A DNA stretch of 9,488 nt from Chloroflexota bacterium (GTDB lineage: Bacteria; Chloroflexota; UBA5177; JANWHV01): the NCBI GenBank assembly GCA_025924845.1, contig JAICHN010000190.1, positions 1 to 9,488 on the forward strand. Direction: 5' to 3'. Of this stretch, positions 1-8,209 are shown one piece after another. Each line of letters starts with the position of its first letter. Position 1 is the stretch's first letter. The notes below the pieces were generated by a model. The model was not told the DNA's origin, made no database searches, and was given only the letters and a program-made list of their open reading frames with translations. The position numbers and the translations under genes are program-made.

Positions 1-606
1 ATGGGGCCGGACGAAGCGGCGGACAGCCTGCGCAAGGCGCTGGCCATGGCGGGCGATGCCGATGCCCGTGCCGTACTGATCAGTGATGACTCGCTTCGCG
101 GCAGCGACATCTGGAGCACGGCGCTGGTCCTGTCCGCCGCCCTAGGGCGCCTTACGCCTGACCTGATCGTGCTTGGCCTGCGCAGTGATGATGCCGGTAC
201 GGGCGTCCTGGCCGGAGCCATCGCCCAGCATCTTGACCTCCCTCTGCTTACCAATGCACATCAGGTACAGATCGAGGGTACGACGGTCCGCACGCATAGG
301 CGGCTCAGCGATGGGTACATTGTGCAGGAGAGCGCCCTACCAGTGGTGCTCGGCGTTACGGACGCCATCAACACGCCGCGCTATCCCTCACTAAAAGGGA
401 TCATGGGCGCCAAGAAGAAGTCCTTCACTACGTGGGATCTCGACGACCTTGGTATCGATGCGGACCAGGTAGGGCTCGCCGGCGCCCGCACCCGTGTGCT
501 GAGTGCCGTGGCGCCGCCGCCCCGTGCCAAGGGCGAGATTGTCGAAGATAAAGGTGATGCAGCCGATCGCATTCTCCGCTTCCTGGCCGAGCGAAAGCTG
601 GTGTAA
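1..606 (+). CDS. etfB: Electron transfer flavoprotein beta subunit, 5' partial
   Basis: Beta subunit of the soluble ETF heterodimer, which accepts electrons from acyl-CoA dehydrogenases; the beta subunit carries the structural AMP and the dehydrogenase-docking loop. Visible hallmarks are GSDIWSTA (about residues 34-41), DLIVLGLRSDDAGTG (AMP-site region, about 54-68), and the recognition loop PRYPSLKGIMGAKKK (about 126-140), whose Leu matches the anchor Leu of human ETF-beta. The C-terminal tail is normal. The first visible Met lies within the family's usual internal VTxGPxxA stretch, so the ATG at base 1 is very unlikely to be the true start; about 60-70 N-terminal residues (the family is about 250-265 aa) lie outside the window. 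The stop is 3 bp before etfA, so the two subunits are co-transcribed. Style is closest to actinobacterial-type EtfB, judged from memory. Confidence 0.95.
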   Translation: MGPDEAADSLRKALAMAGDADARAVLISDDSLRGSDIWSTALVLSAALGRLTPDLIVLGLRSDDAGTGVLAGAIAQHLDLPLLTNAHQVQIEGTTVRTHRRLSDGYIVQESALPVVLGVTDAINTPRYPSLKGIMGAKKKSFTTWDLDDLGIDADQVGLAGARTRVLSAVAPPPRAKGEIVEDKGDAADRILRFLAERKLV

Positions 607-609
607 TCG

Positions 610-1599
610 ATGAGCACCACTGCTCCCGAGATCTGGGTCTATGTCCCACTGGATGAAACCGGCCCCGCGCGGCCCGCACTTGATCTCCTCGCGGGCGCCC
701 ACGATCTGGCGCGACAATTTGCCGGTCAGGCGGTTGCCGTGCTCCTTGGTCCAAACGCAAGCGCCCACGCCGGCGCGCTTGGCCAGGCGGGCGCCGATCG
801 AGTTTTAATAAGCGAGCATCCCGGCTTCGCCGCCGCGGGCGCCGACGCCGCGGCGGATGTGCTTGGGCAGGCAAGTGAAGCGAGCCGGCCCCGCGCCCTG
901 CTCCTCGACGCGACCCTGGCCGGCACCGACATCGCGGGCCGGCTCGCCGTACGGCTCGGTAGCGGCGTGCTCGCCAACGCGAGCAGCCTCGCCGTGCGGG
1001 ATGGCGTACTGACCATGGAAGAGACGGCGTTCGACGGCACTCAGCGGATCGCCTGCACATCGGTTGGCGATGTGACTCAACTTATTACGGTGCGGCCACG
1101 TACCTTTGAGGGCCGGCAGTTCCCCAACCAGGCCGCCGTTGAAACCCTGCCTTACGAACCGAGTGCGGGCGCGCTCCGGGTGCGAAACGTAGAGACAGTG
1201 CGTGAAACGAGCGGCGCCGCCGTTCCCCTCGAAGCCGCCACGATCATTGTGTCCGGTGGCCGGGGCATGGGCGGGCCCGAGGCATTCGCACTCTTGCGCG
1301 ATCTGGCCGACGCCCTGGGCGGCGCCGTGGGCGCCTCCCGCGCCGCCGTGGACGCCGGTTGGGTACCCTATGCCATGCAAGTGGGCCAGACCGGGAAGCA
1401 GGTGAAACCCAAAGCCTACATCGCCTGCGGTATCTCCGGGGCCATCCAGCATAAGGTCGGCATGCAAAACAGCGCCACGATCATCGCCATTAACAAGGAT
1501 GCCGAGGCGCCCATTTTTGAGTTCGCGGACCTGGGCATCGTCGGTGACGCCCTCCAGATAGTCCCCCAGTTGACGGACGCGATCCGGAACCGGACATGA
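610..1599 (+). CDS. etfA: Electron transfer flavoprotein alpha subunit
   Basis: Alpha subunit of ETF; binds the redox-active FAD and passes electrons from acyl-CoA dehydrogenases to the respiratory chain through ETF:quinone oxidoreductase. At 329 aa it has normal length. The N-terminal domain (about 1-200) is divergent as usual. The C-terminal FAD domain is fully conserved: SGGRGMGG (215-222), SRAAVDAGW (243-251), [10 protein letters not shown] (258-267), [10 protein letters not shown] (276-285) and [14 protein letters not shown] (300-313). The ATG at 610 follows the etfB stop by 3 bp and has no clear Shine-Dalgarno sequence, which fits coupling to etfB translation. Its stop overlaps the next start as ATGA. 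Position beside acyl-CoA dehydrogenases indicates an ETF serving beta-oxidation-type reactions rather than nitrogen fixation. Confidence 0.97.
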   Translation: MSTTAPEIWVYVPLDETGPARPALDLLAGAHDLARQFAGQAVAVLLGPNASAHAGALGQAGADRVLISEHPGFAAAGADAAADVLGQASEASRPRALLLDATLAGTDIAGRLAVRLGSGVLANASSLAVRDGVLTMEETAFDGTQRIACTSVGDVTQLITVRPRTFEGRQFPNQAAVETLPYEPSAGALRVRNVETVRETSGAAVPLEAATIIVSGGRGMGGPEAFALLRDLADALGGAVGASRAAVDAGWVPYAMQVGQTGKQVKPKAYIACGISGAIQHKVGMQNSATIIAINKDAEAPIFEFADLGIVGDALQIVPQLTDAIRNRT

Positions 1600-2744
1600 A
1601 CTTCGATTTGACCGACGAACAACGATTAATCCAGCGGACGGTGCGCGAGTTTGCCCAGGCCGAGGTGGCGCCGCGGGCCGAGGAAATGGACCGCACCCAC
1701 CAATTTCCCTATGATCTGGTTGCCACGATGGCCGATCTGGGGCTCATGGGTCTGCCCTACCCCGAGCAGTACGGCGGCGCCGGCGGCGACACGGTCTCGT
1801 ACGCCATCGCGGTCGAGGAAGTCTCGCGCGCCGATGCCTCCACCGGCATCACCCTGGCCGCGCATGTGTCGCTCGGTTCAGCACCCTTTTATCTTTTCGG
1901 CAGCGAGGCGCAGAAGCAGGATTACCTGGTGCCCCTGGCCCGTGGTGAGCGTCTCTGGGGCTTTGGTCTCACCGAGCCGGAGGCGGGCTCCGACGCGGGC
2001 GCCACGCGCACGCGGGCCGAGCATCGGAACGGTTGCTGGGTAATCAACGGCGCGAAGTGCTTCATCACCAACTCCGGGACGCGAATTACCGCCGGAGTAA
2101 CGGTGGCCGCCGTTACCGGTAAACGCCCGGACGGCAAAAGCGAAATCAGCACCATTATCGTGCCCTCCTCCACTCCTGGATTCCACGTGGAACCGCCCTA
2201 CAACAAGATGGGCTGGCGTGCCTCCGATACGCATGGGCTGACCTTTACCGACTGCGCCGTACCCGAGGAAAATCTCCTGGGGACACGGGGCGGCGGCTAC
2301 AAGCAATTTCTTGAGGTCCTGGACGGAGGGCGGATCAGTGTCGCGGCGCTCAGCGTGGGCCTGGCTCAGGCCTGTCTTGATGCATCCCTGGCCTATGCCA
2401 AGCAGCGCCGGCAGTTCGGCCAGCCGATAGGCAAGTTTCAGGCCATCCAGTTTAAGATTGCCGACATGGCGACCGAGATCGAGCTGGCCCGCCTGATGAC
2501 CTATAAGGCCGCTTGGCTGAAGGACCAAAAGCGCGACTTTAGCCGCACCGCCGGGATGGCCAAACTCTTTGCTTCCGAGACATCGAAGCGCGCGGCGGAC
2601 CAGGCTGTGCAGATCCACGGCGGCTACGGCTTCATGGACGAATATCCGGTCTCCCGCTACTACAGGGATTGCAAAATCAACGAGATCGGTGAGGGTACCT
2701 CCGAGGTGCAACGGCTGGTTATCGCCCGCCAACTGGGGCTATAG
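1596..2744 (+). CDS. Acyl-CoA dehydrogenase (ACAD-1)
   Basis: FAD-dependent alpha,beta-dehydrogenation of an acyl-CoA thioester, with ETF as electron acceptor. The 382 aa match the classic short/branched-chain ACAD length. Motifs seen: flavin-side [12 protein letters not shown] (124-135), CFITNSG (155-161), the neighbouring-subunit FAD motif [16 protein letters not shown] (271-286), [11 protein letters not shown] (341-351), and the catalytic-base motif [10 protein letters not shown] (364-373) with Glu366 in the usual general-base position. A Gly rather than Tyr precedes this Glu, unlike ACAD-2 and ACAD-3, which have YEGT. The Glu rules against an isovaleryl-CoA-dehydrogenase-type arrangement, where that position is not Glu. 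The ATG overlaps the etfA stop (ATGA), so it is translated with ETF, its probable partner. Substrate chain length and branching cannot be read from the sequence. Confidence 0.95.
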   Translation: MNFDLTDEQRLIQRTVREFAQAEVAPRAEEMDRTHQFPYDLVATMADLGLMGLPYPEQYGGAGGDTVSYAIAVEEVSRADASTGITLAAHVSLGSAPFYLFGSEAQKQDYLVPLARGERLWGFGLTEPEAGSDAGATRTRAEHRNGCWVINGAKCFITNSGTRITAGVTVAAVTGKRPDGKSEISTIIVPSSTPGFHVEPPYNKMGWRASDTHGLTFTDCAVPEENLLGTRGGGYKQFLEVLDGGRISVAALSVGLAQACLDASLAYAKQRRQFGQPIGKFQAIQFKIADMATEIELARLMTYKAAWLKDQKRDFSRTAGMAKLFASETSKRAADQAVQIHGGYGFMDEYPVSRYYRDCKINEIGEGTSEVQRLVIARQLGL

Positions 2745-2759
2745 CGAGGACTGAGTTGC

Positions 2760-2766
2760 AAGGGAG
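2760..2766 (+). promoter_or_regulatory. Ribosome binding site deciding the thiolase start
   Basis: AAGGGAG lies 7 nt before GTG 2774. A competing GAGGA at 2746-2750 lies 5 nt before TTG 2756, six codons upstream in the same frame. The downstream pair is the stronger match and gives the usual thiolase N-terminus, but use of both starts is possible. Confidence 0.55.
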
Positions 2767-2773
2767 CACGCTC

Positions 2774-3973
<1,200 letters not shown>

Positions 3974-3985
3974 TAATACGAGTGC

Positions 3986-4015
3986 TTAGGAGTTATCGCC
4001 GAGGCAGGGTACAAT
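3986..4015 (+). promoter_or_regulatory. Possible sigma70-type promoter for the second block
   Basis: The 73-bp gap between the thiolase and ACAD-2 is the only sizeable intergenic space in the window. It contains TACAAT at 4010-4015 (5 of 6 to the -10 consensus) and, 18 bp upstream, TTAGGA at 3986-3991 (3 of 6 to the -35 consensus). This could start transcription of the ACAD-2 to HD-protein block independently of the ETF block. No hairpin terminator with a U-tract is visible in the gap, so read-through from block one also seems likely. Prediction by eye only. Confidence 0.35.
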
Positions 4016-4035
4016 AGTCCCATGCGAAATGGAGT

Positions 4036-4040
4036 GAGGT
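4036..4040 (+). promoter_or_regulatory. Ribosome binding site for the GTG start of ACAD-2
   Basis: GAGGT is 6 nt before GTG 4047, within a purine-rich run (4031-4044). It supports the GTG start; the upstream ATG at 4022 is out of frame. Confidence 0.6.
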
Positions 4041-4046
4041 AGGGCC

Positions 4047-5192
4047 GTGCCGTATCCCCTCAACGACACTGAGTCCCTGATTATGGACACCGTGCGGGCC
4101 TTTGCTCGCGACCGCGTGAGGCCCCAAGCAGCGGAAATCGACCGCGACGGCCGTTTTCCCGCCGACTTGGTCAAGGAGATGGGTGACCTGGGGCTTATGG
4201 GGGTGTGCCTGCCCGAGGAATACGGAGGCGCCGGGCAGAGTTACGTGCTTTTCGCCACGATCGTGGAAGAGTTGTGCGCGGCCTGCGCGAGCACCGGCCT
4301 GATCCTCGACGTCAACATCTCCCTCTGCGCGGAGCCCATCCTGCGTTTCGGGAACGACGAGCAGAAGCGGAAGTTCCTGACTCCGCTCGCCTTAGGTGAG
4401 AAGCTGGGAGCGCTGGCCATGACCGAGCCCGAGGCCGGCTCCGATGCGGCCGGTATCCGCACCACGGCGGTGCGTTCGGGCGATCATTACCTCCTCAACG
4501 GCGTCAAAACCTTCATCACCAACGGCGGCGTCGCCGATACGTACGTCGTGACCGCCGTCACGGACCGCGCCGCCGGTCACAAGGGGATCAGCGACTTTAT
4601 CGTGGAAAAAGGGACAGCCGGTTTGTCGTTCGGCGAACCCATGCACAAGATGGGCATCCGAGGCTCAGTGACGACCGAAGTGCTTTTCCGCGACTGCTTG
4701 GTTCCGGCAAGCAATCTGTTGGGTTCGGAGGGCCAGGGATTCAGCATCACCATGGAAACGCTCGATGCCGGGCGAATCGGCGTGGCGGCCCAGGCGGTAG
4801 GCATCGCGCGATCGGCCCTCGACGATGCCGTGGCCTACGCGACACAGCGCCGCCAGTTCGGCAAGCCCATTACCTCGTTTCAGGCAATCCAATTCATGAT
4901 CGCGGACATGTCCACGGCAATCGAGGCGGCACGCCTCCTGACCTTGCAGGCAGCGGAACTGCACCAACGCGGTCTGTCCTGCACCCGCCAGTCCGCCATG
5001 GCCAAGCTGTTCGCGGGCGACACCGCCATGCGCGTGACCACCGACGCCTTGCAATTGTTCGGCGGCTACGGCTACATGCAAGAATATCCGGCGGAGCGCC
5101 ATATGCGCGACGCCAAGATCACCCAGATTTATGAGGGCACCAACCAGATTCAGCGGATGGTTATCGCACGCGCCGTGCTAGGCGGGGAGTGA
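4047..5192 (+). CDS. Acyl-CoA dehydrogenase (ACAD-2)
   Basis: Second complete ACAD, 381 aa, short/branched-chain type, expected to reduce the ETF encoded upstream. Seen: [13 protein letters not shown] (124-136, flavin side), TFITNGG (155-161), MHKMGIRGS (199-207), [11 protein letters not shown] (239-249), [17 protein letters not shown] (267-283, holds the FAD of the adjacent subunit), [11 protein letters not shown] (338-348) and [10 protein letters not shown] (361-370) with catalytic Glu363. All canonical motifs are intact. It starts at GTG with a good ribosome site, first in the second block after a possible promoter. It resembles ACAD-3 two genes downstream more than ACAD-1 (shared YEGTNQIQR, shared AAxxRTTA stretch, shared LDxGRIGxxAQA helix), which suggests an ancient duplication. 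The substrate could be butyryl-, isobutyryl- or 2-methylbutyryl-CoA; this cannot be decided here. Confidence 0.95.
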   Translation: MPYPLNDTESLIMDTVRAFARDRVRPQAAEIDRDGRFPADLVKEMGDLGLMGVCLPEEYGGAGQSYVLFATIVEELCAACASTGLILDVNISLCAEPILRFGNDEQKRKFLTPLALGEKLGALAMTEPEAGSDAAGIRTTAVRSGDHYLLNGVKTFITNGGVADTYVVTAVTDRAAGHKGISDFIVEKGTAGLSFGEPMHKMGIRGSVTTEVLFRDCLVPASNLLGSEGQGFSITMETLDAGRIGVAAQAVGIARSALDDAVAYATQRRQFGKPITSFQAIQFMIADMSTAIEAARLLTLQAAELHQRGLSCTRQSAMAKLFAGDTAMRVTTDALQLFGGYGYMQEYPAERHMRDAKITQIYEGTNQIQRMVIARAVLGGE

Positions 5193-5196
5193 GCCG

Positions 5197-6069
5197 ATGA
5201 ATAAGTTAAAGATACGCTGTAGCGTTTGCGGCAAGAGCTTTAAGACACCCTCCGCGAAAAAGACTATCTGCCCATCCTGCGATGCCGAGGCCAAGCGGGC
5301 CAAGCATCAGCATATCCCCGTCCCCGAACAACGGCCGGCCGCGCCGACCGCCGCGGTGGATGTGCGGGCCGTATTACGCGCCGGCCAGGAAAACAGGGGA
5401 GAGTTCGCCGCCTACAAAGCGCCCGCTCCCCCCGCGCCGGAGCCGACCGCCGTTACCTCCGAAAAGCAAACGGCCACCAAGCCCGCCGCTCGGACGGGGC
5501 GACAGCCGCATCCCGACCGGGCCGCCCGCCCCGCGCCCGCCCCGCGCCCGCCCCGCGAACCCAAGGTGCGTAAGCTCCAGAAGCCCTTCGAGCCCACACC
5601 GGAGCAAGTTGAGGCAATCCGCACCCGCTATCTCGAACTGGCCAAGCCCGAGTATGACGGCATACGTCATACTATCGCCAACGAACTGGGCATACCGCTC
5701 CGCGTGGTCAAGCAAAAGGTGAAGGAGCTGCGCGAGGAAAAGGCAATCGCCAGTTGGTGGGAAAGCGGCCAGATGCTGCCCACGCCGGATCAAATCGAGA
5801 TGGTGCGGGCACTCTACGCGCCGCAGCTGCCCGAGCCTGCGATTGGCATTCACAAGCAAATCGCCAAAGAGCTAAAGCTGGCCAATACCAGCGTCTATCT
5901 GGCCATCGGTCAGATCAGGCACGAATTGGATCTGCCGCGCTATAATGCCCGACCGGAGAACGGGACCCAGGAAGACGGCGGCAACGAGCAGGCGACCGAG
6001 CATGCCATGGTGACGGCCGCCATGCTTGAGCGGAGCGGAACGGCGGGGCAGGCGCACGCCGGCGAATGA
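5197..6069 (+). CDS. Zinc-ribbon protein with two tandem HTH-like repeats, unknown function
   Basis: I do not recognise a named family. The 290 aa fall into four parts. Residues 1-35 form a zinc-ribbon-like module with Cys8, Cys11, Cys25 and Cys28 (CSVCG...CPSC) followed by basic residues. Residues 36-130 are a Pro/Ala/Arg-rich, probably disordered linker. Residues 133-181 and 195-243 are two repeats, each opening with PTP[ED]Q[VI]E and carrying GI..xIAxEL then a second amphipathic helix, like a helix-turn-helix. Residues 250-290 form a polar tail. No membrane segment or signal peptide is seen. Nucleic-acid binding is the likeliest role (inference), perhaps as regulator of this operon. It starts 4 bp after ACAD-2 with GGGGAG 7 nt upstream, and its stop overlaps the ACAD-3 start as ATGA, so it is an integral operon member. 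A role in cofactor or protein assembly cannot be excluded. Confidence 0.85.
   Translation: MNKLKIRCSVCGKSFKTPSAKKTICPSCDAEAKRAKHQHIPVPEQRPAAPTAAVDVRAVLRAGQENRGEFAAYKAPAPPAPEPTAVTSEKQTATKPAARTGRQPHPDRAARPAPAPRPPREPKVRKLQKPFEPTPEQVEAIRTRYLELAKPEYDGIRHTIANELGIPLRVVKQKVKELREEKAIASWWESGQMLPTPDQIEMVRALYAPQLPEPAIGIHKQIAKELKLANTSVYLAIGQIRHELDLPRYNARPENGTQEDGGNEQATEHAMVTAAMLERSGTAGQAHAGE
5523..5557 (+). repeat. 11-bp GC-only tandem repeat, about 3.2 copies, inside the linker coding region
   Basis: The unit CGCCCGCCCCG repeats perfectly with an 11-bp period over 35 bases. The period is not a multiple of three, so the same unit is read in successive frames and encodes the Arg/Pro/Ala stretch around residues 109-121. 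Gain or loss of one unit would shift the frame before both HTH-like repeats. Confidence 0.85.
5593..5925 (+). repeat. Coding-level duplication of an HTH-like domain
   Basis: Protein residues 133-181 (bases 5593-5739) and 195-243 (bases 5779-5925) align without gaps at an offset of 62 residues. By hand count about 16 of 49 positions are identical, including PTP, Gln, Glu, Arg, Tyr, GI, IA, EL, Val and Arg, with many conservative changes. The duplication is old, as it is not evident at the nucleotide level. Confidence 0.75.
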
Positions 6070-7238
6070 CCGAGCACGCGGCGGAAGCGCGTCCTTATTT
6101 TGCCCTTACCCACGGGCAAGGGGCATTTCAGTCCGAGGTACGCCGCTGGGTGCGTGAGGTGGTGGCGCCGTACGCCGAAGGGCCGAATGCGACCATGTTC
6201 CCGGCGACGGTCATTCACTCGGCCGCCGAGCATGGCTTCATGGGCATCGTGGCGCCGCGTGAATACGGCGGACGCGGCCTCGATCATGTGTGCTTTGCGC
6301 TCTTTGTCGAGGAGGTGGCCTACGCTTGCGCCTCAACGGCCGTGTGTCTGGATGTCCACGCGTCGGTAGGCACGGAACCGCTGCTTTGGTTTGGCAGCGA
6401 TGAACAGCGCCGACGTTTCGTGCCCGATCTGGCCTCCGGCCGTACCCTGGCCGCCTTCGCGCTTACCGAGCCGGAAGCGGGCAGCGATGCCGCGGCTCTA
6501 CGCACCACGGCCCGCCAGGACGGAGACCAGTATGTCCTACAGGGCACAAAGACTTTTATCAGCAACGGAGGGCAGGCAGGATTCTACACGGTGCTGGCCT
6601 CTACCAACCGCGCCCTGGGCTCGCGCGGGATCACCGCCTTCCTCGTTCCCGCCGACACGCCGGGCGTCCGCGCCGGGCGCCCCATGCATAAAATGGGGTT
6701 GAGCGCCTCGCTCACCGCTGAAATAGTATTCGAGGATTGCCGCGTACCCGTGATCAACCGACTTGGGGCGGAAGGCGAGGGATTCAAGGTGGCGATGCGT
6801 GCCCTGGATAGCGGGCGGATTGGGATCAGCGCCCAGGCGCTCGGCCTGTCGCGCGCCGCGCTGGACGAGGTGAGACATATCCTCGCCGCTCATCAACAGG
6901 GTGGGGGCCGCGCCACCCAAGCTACGCGGTTTGCCGTGGCGGATCTGGCTACGGCAATAGAGGGGGTGCGCTTGCTTACTCTTGAGGCGGCTCGTTTATG
7001 TGATGCCGGCCAACCATTTACCCGTGTCGCCTCCATGGCCAAGTTGCTCTCCACCGATACCGCGATGACCGTCACGACCGCCGCGCTCGACCTCGTGGCC
7101 GACCTTGCGACACCAGGCGAACCGCGCCGCCTGGAACGTTTCTTCCGCGACGCCAAGGCCACCCAACTCTATGAGGGCACCAATCAGATTCAGCGGCTCG
7201 TCATTGCCCGCCATACCCTGGCGGGCCCACCCGGATGA
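6066..7238 (+). CDS. Divergent acyl-CoA dehydrogenase-like protein (ACAD-3)
   Basis: 390 aa, ACAD fold over its whole length. Retained: [19 protein letters not shown] (131-149), TFISNGG (163-169), MHKMGLSAS (207-215), LDSGRIGISAQALG (247-260) and [10 protein letters not shown] (368-377) with Glu370 in the catalytic position. Lost: the RxFG...FQ motif, where ACAD-2 has [17 protein letters not shown] but this protein has AAHQQGGGRATQATRF (274-289, two residues shorter); and the [11 protein letters not shown] motif, replaced by LVADLATPGEP (343-353). In ACAD structures these two segments bind the adenine/pyrophosphate end of FAD in the neighbouring subunit. The flanking sequence stays in register, so a frameshift is not the cause. 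The protein may work only in a hetero-oligomer, probably with ACAD-2 (inference). The start is ATGA-coupled with a weak ribosome site. It could instead have low FAD affinity or another role. Confidence 0.9.
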   Translation: MTEHAAEARPYFALTHGQGAFQSEVRRWVREVVAPYAEGPNATMFPATVIHSAAEHGFMGIVAPREYGGRGLDHVCFALFVEEVAYACASTAVCLDVHASVGTEPLLWFGSDEQRRRFVPDLASGRTLAAFALTEPEAGSDAAALRTTARQDGDQYVLQGTKTFISNGGQAGFYTVLASTNRALGSRGITAFLVPADTPGVRAGRPMHKMGLSASLTAEIVFEDCRVPVINRLGAEGEGFKVAMRALDSGRIGISAQALGLSRAALDEVRHILAAHQQGGGRATQATRFAVADLATAIEGVRLLTLEAARLCDAGQPFTRVASMAKLLSTDTAMTVTTAALDLVADLATPGEPRRLERFFRDAKATQLYEGTNQIQRLVIARHTLAGPPG

Positions 7239-8209
7239 GTGACATCGCCGATGGCGTACTACGGCGGGAACCGCGCGCCATCGCGCGCCTGATCTCCCTA
7301 TTGGAGGATGGCGATCCGGCCGCCGCGGCACCATTCACCAGTGTCTATCCCCACGGCGGAACAGCATATGTGCTTGGCGTCACCGGTGCTCCCGGCGTGG
7401 GGAAAAGTACGCTGGTCGATGGCCTACTGTCACGGATCCGAGACGAGGGGCATAGCGTCGCCGTGCTCGCCGTCGATCCGAGCAGTCCCCATGGTGGGGG
7501 CGCCGTGCTCGGCGACCGCGTGCGCATGCAGCGGATTGCCGCGGACCCCGGCATCTTCATTCGCAGTATGAGCGCCCGTGGCCGCCTCGGCGGCCTAGCC
7601 ATAGCTACCCGGCAGGCCACGCATGTATTGGACGCGGCGGGATTCCAGTACGTTGTGGTCGAGACAGTGGGAGTTGGGCAGTCCGAGTTGGCGATCAGCG
7701 CCGCGGCGGACAGCACCCTGGTCGTGGTCACGCCGGACATGGGCGACGCGATCCAGACCTTGAAAGCCGGAATCCTGGAAATCGCCGATCTCTTCGCACT
7801 CAACAAGGCCGATCAAGCCGGATCACGCCAGGCCCTCCATGCGCTCCGTGCCATGCTGCATCGTCGGCCCGCTGGGCCGTGGACTATCCCCATCGTGGAA
7901 ACACAGGCGCACCAGGCCCAAGGGCTGAGCCGCCTGTGGGAGCTGATCCAGGAGCATCGACGCTATCAGGAGGAGACGGGAGTGTTGGCGGCGCGAAGGG
8001 GGCGGCAGGTACGGGCCGAGATTCACGATCTGGTCGAGCACGGGCTACGCACCCGGATCCTCGATGCCCTCACGCATGGACCTGGATTCGATACCCTGGT
8101 AGGAGAGGTGTTAGCGCACCGGCAAGATCCCCTGCATGCCGCCCGCCTGGTGCTGGCGGGCGCCAATGATCGACCCCCTATGCCCATTCAGGATAAGCAA
8201 AATGGCTGA
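7235..8209 (+). CDS. meaB: MeaB/ArgK-family P-loop GTPase, acyl-CoA mutase chaperone
   Basis: G3E-class GTPase that gates cobalamin loading and protects or reactivates B12-dependent acyl-CoA mutases (methylmalonyl-CoA mutase, or relatives such as isobutyryl-CoA mutase). 324 aa, normal length. Motifs: P-loop GAPGVGKST (51-59); DPSSPHGGGAVLGDRVRM (81-98), where the family's usual TGG reads GGG; FIRSMSARGRLGGLA (108-122); the ETVGVGQSE switch region (143-151); the NKAD base-specificity motif (190-193); and a helical C-terminus expected to dimerise. Older databases call this family ArgK or LAO/AO transport kinase, a name now considered misleading. The start overlaps the ACAD-3 stop (ATGA) with little ribosome site, so coupled translation is likely. 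No mutase gene is in the window. Its operon position suggests that the acyl-CoAs oxidised here yield propionyl-CoA or an isomerisable acyl-CoA. Confidence 0.94.
   Translation: MSDIADGVLRREPRAIARLISLLEDGDPAAAAPFTSVYPHGGTAYVLGVTGAPGVGKSTLVDGLLSRIRDEGHSVAVLAVDPSSPHGGGAVLGDRVRMQRIAADPGIFIRSMSARGRLGGLAIATRQATHVLDAAGFQYVVVETVGVGQSELAISAAADSTLVVVTPDMGDAIQTLKAGILEIADLFALNKADQAGSRQALHALRAMLHRRPAGPWTIPIVETQAHQAQGLSRLWELIQEHRRYQEETGVLAARRGRQVRAEIHDLVEHGLRTRILDALTHGPGFDTLVGEVLAHRQDPLHAARLVLAGANDRPPMPIQDKQNG
8190..8193 (+). promoter_or_regulatory. Ribosome binding site deciding the HD-protein start
   Basis: AGGA sits 8 nt before ATG 8202. The upstream in-frame ATGs at 8136 and 8166 lack comparable sites and would add residues that are only out-of-frame meaB sequence. 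Confidence 0.55.

Noticed and set aside
1..606. Treating the ATG at base 1 as the true etfB start
   Set aside because: The encoded MGPDEA matches an internal EtfB stretch about 60-70 residues from the usual N-terminus, so the gene is cut by the window edge.
1878..2732. 284-codon open frame on the minus strand within ACAD-1
   Set aside because: Same reason: a shadow of a strongly conserved ACAD reading frame with no family motifs of its own.
4008..4020. Possible terminator hairpin between the thiolase and ACAD-2
   Set aside because: Only a GGG/CCC pair flanks the -10-like element; there is no further pairing and no T-tract.
6066..7238. ACAD-3 as a frameshifted pseudogene
   Set aside because: The frame is open throughout, length is normal, sequence between and after the lost motifs aligns in register with ACAD-2, and the catalytic Glu motif is intact.
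8136..8201. N-terminal extension of the HD protein from ATG 8136 or ATG 8166
   Set aside because: The extra residues are out-of-frame meaB sequence, and ATG 8202 has the better-placed AGGA ribosome site.
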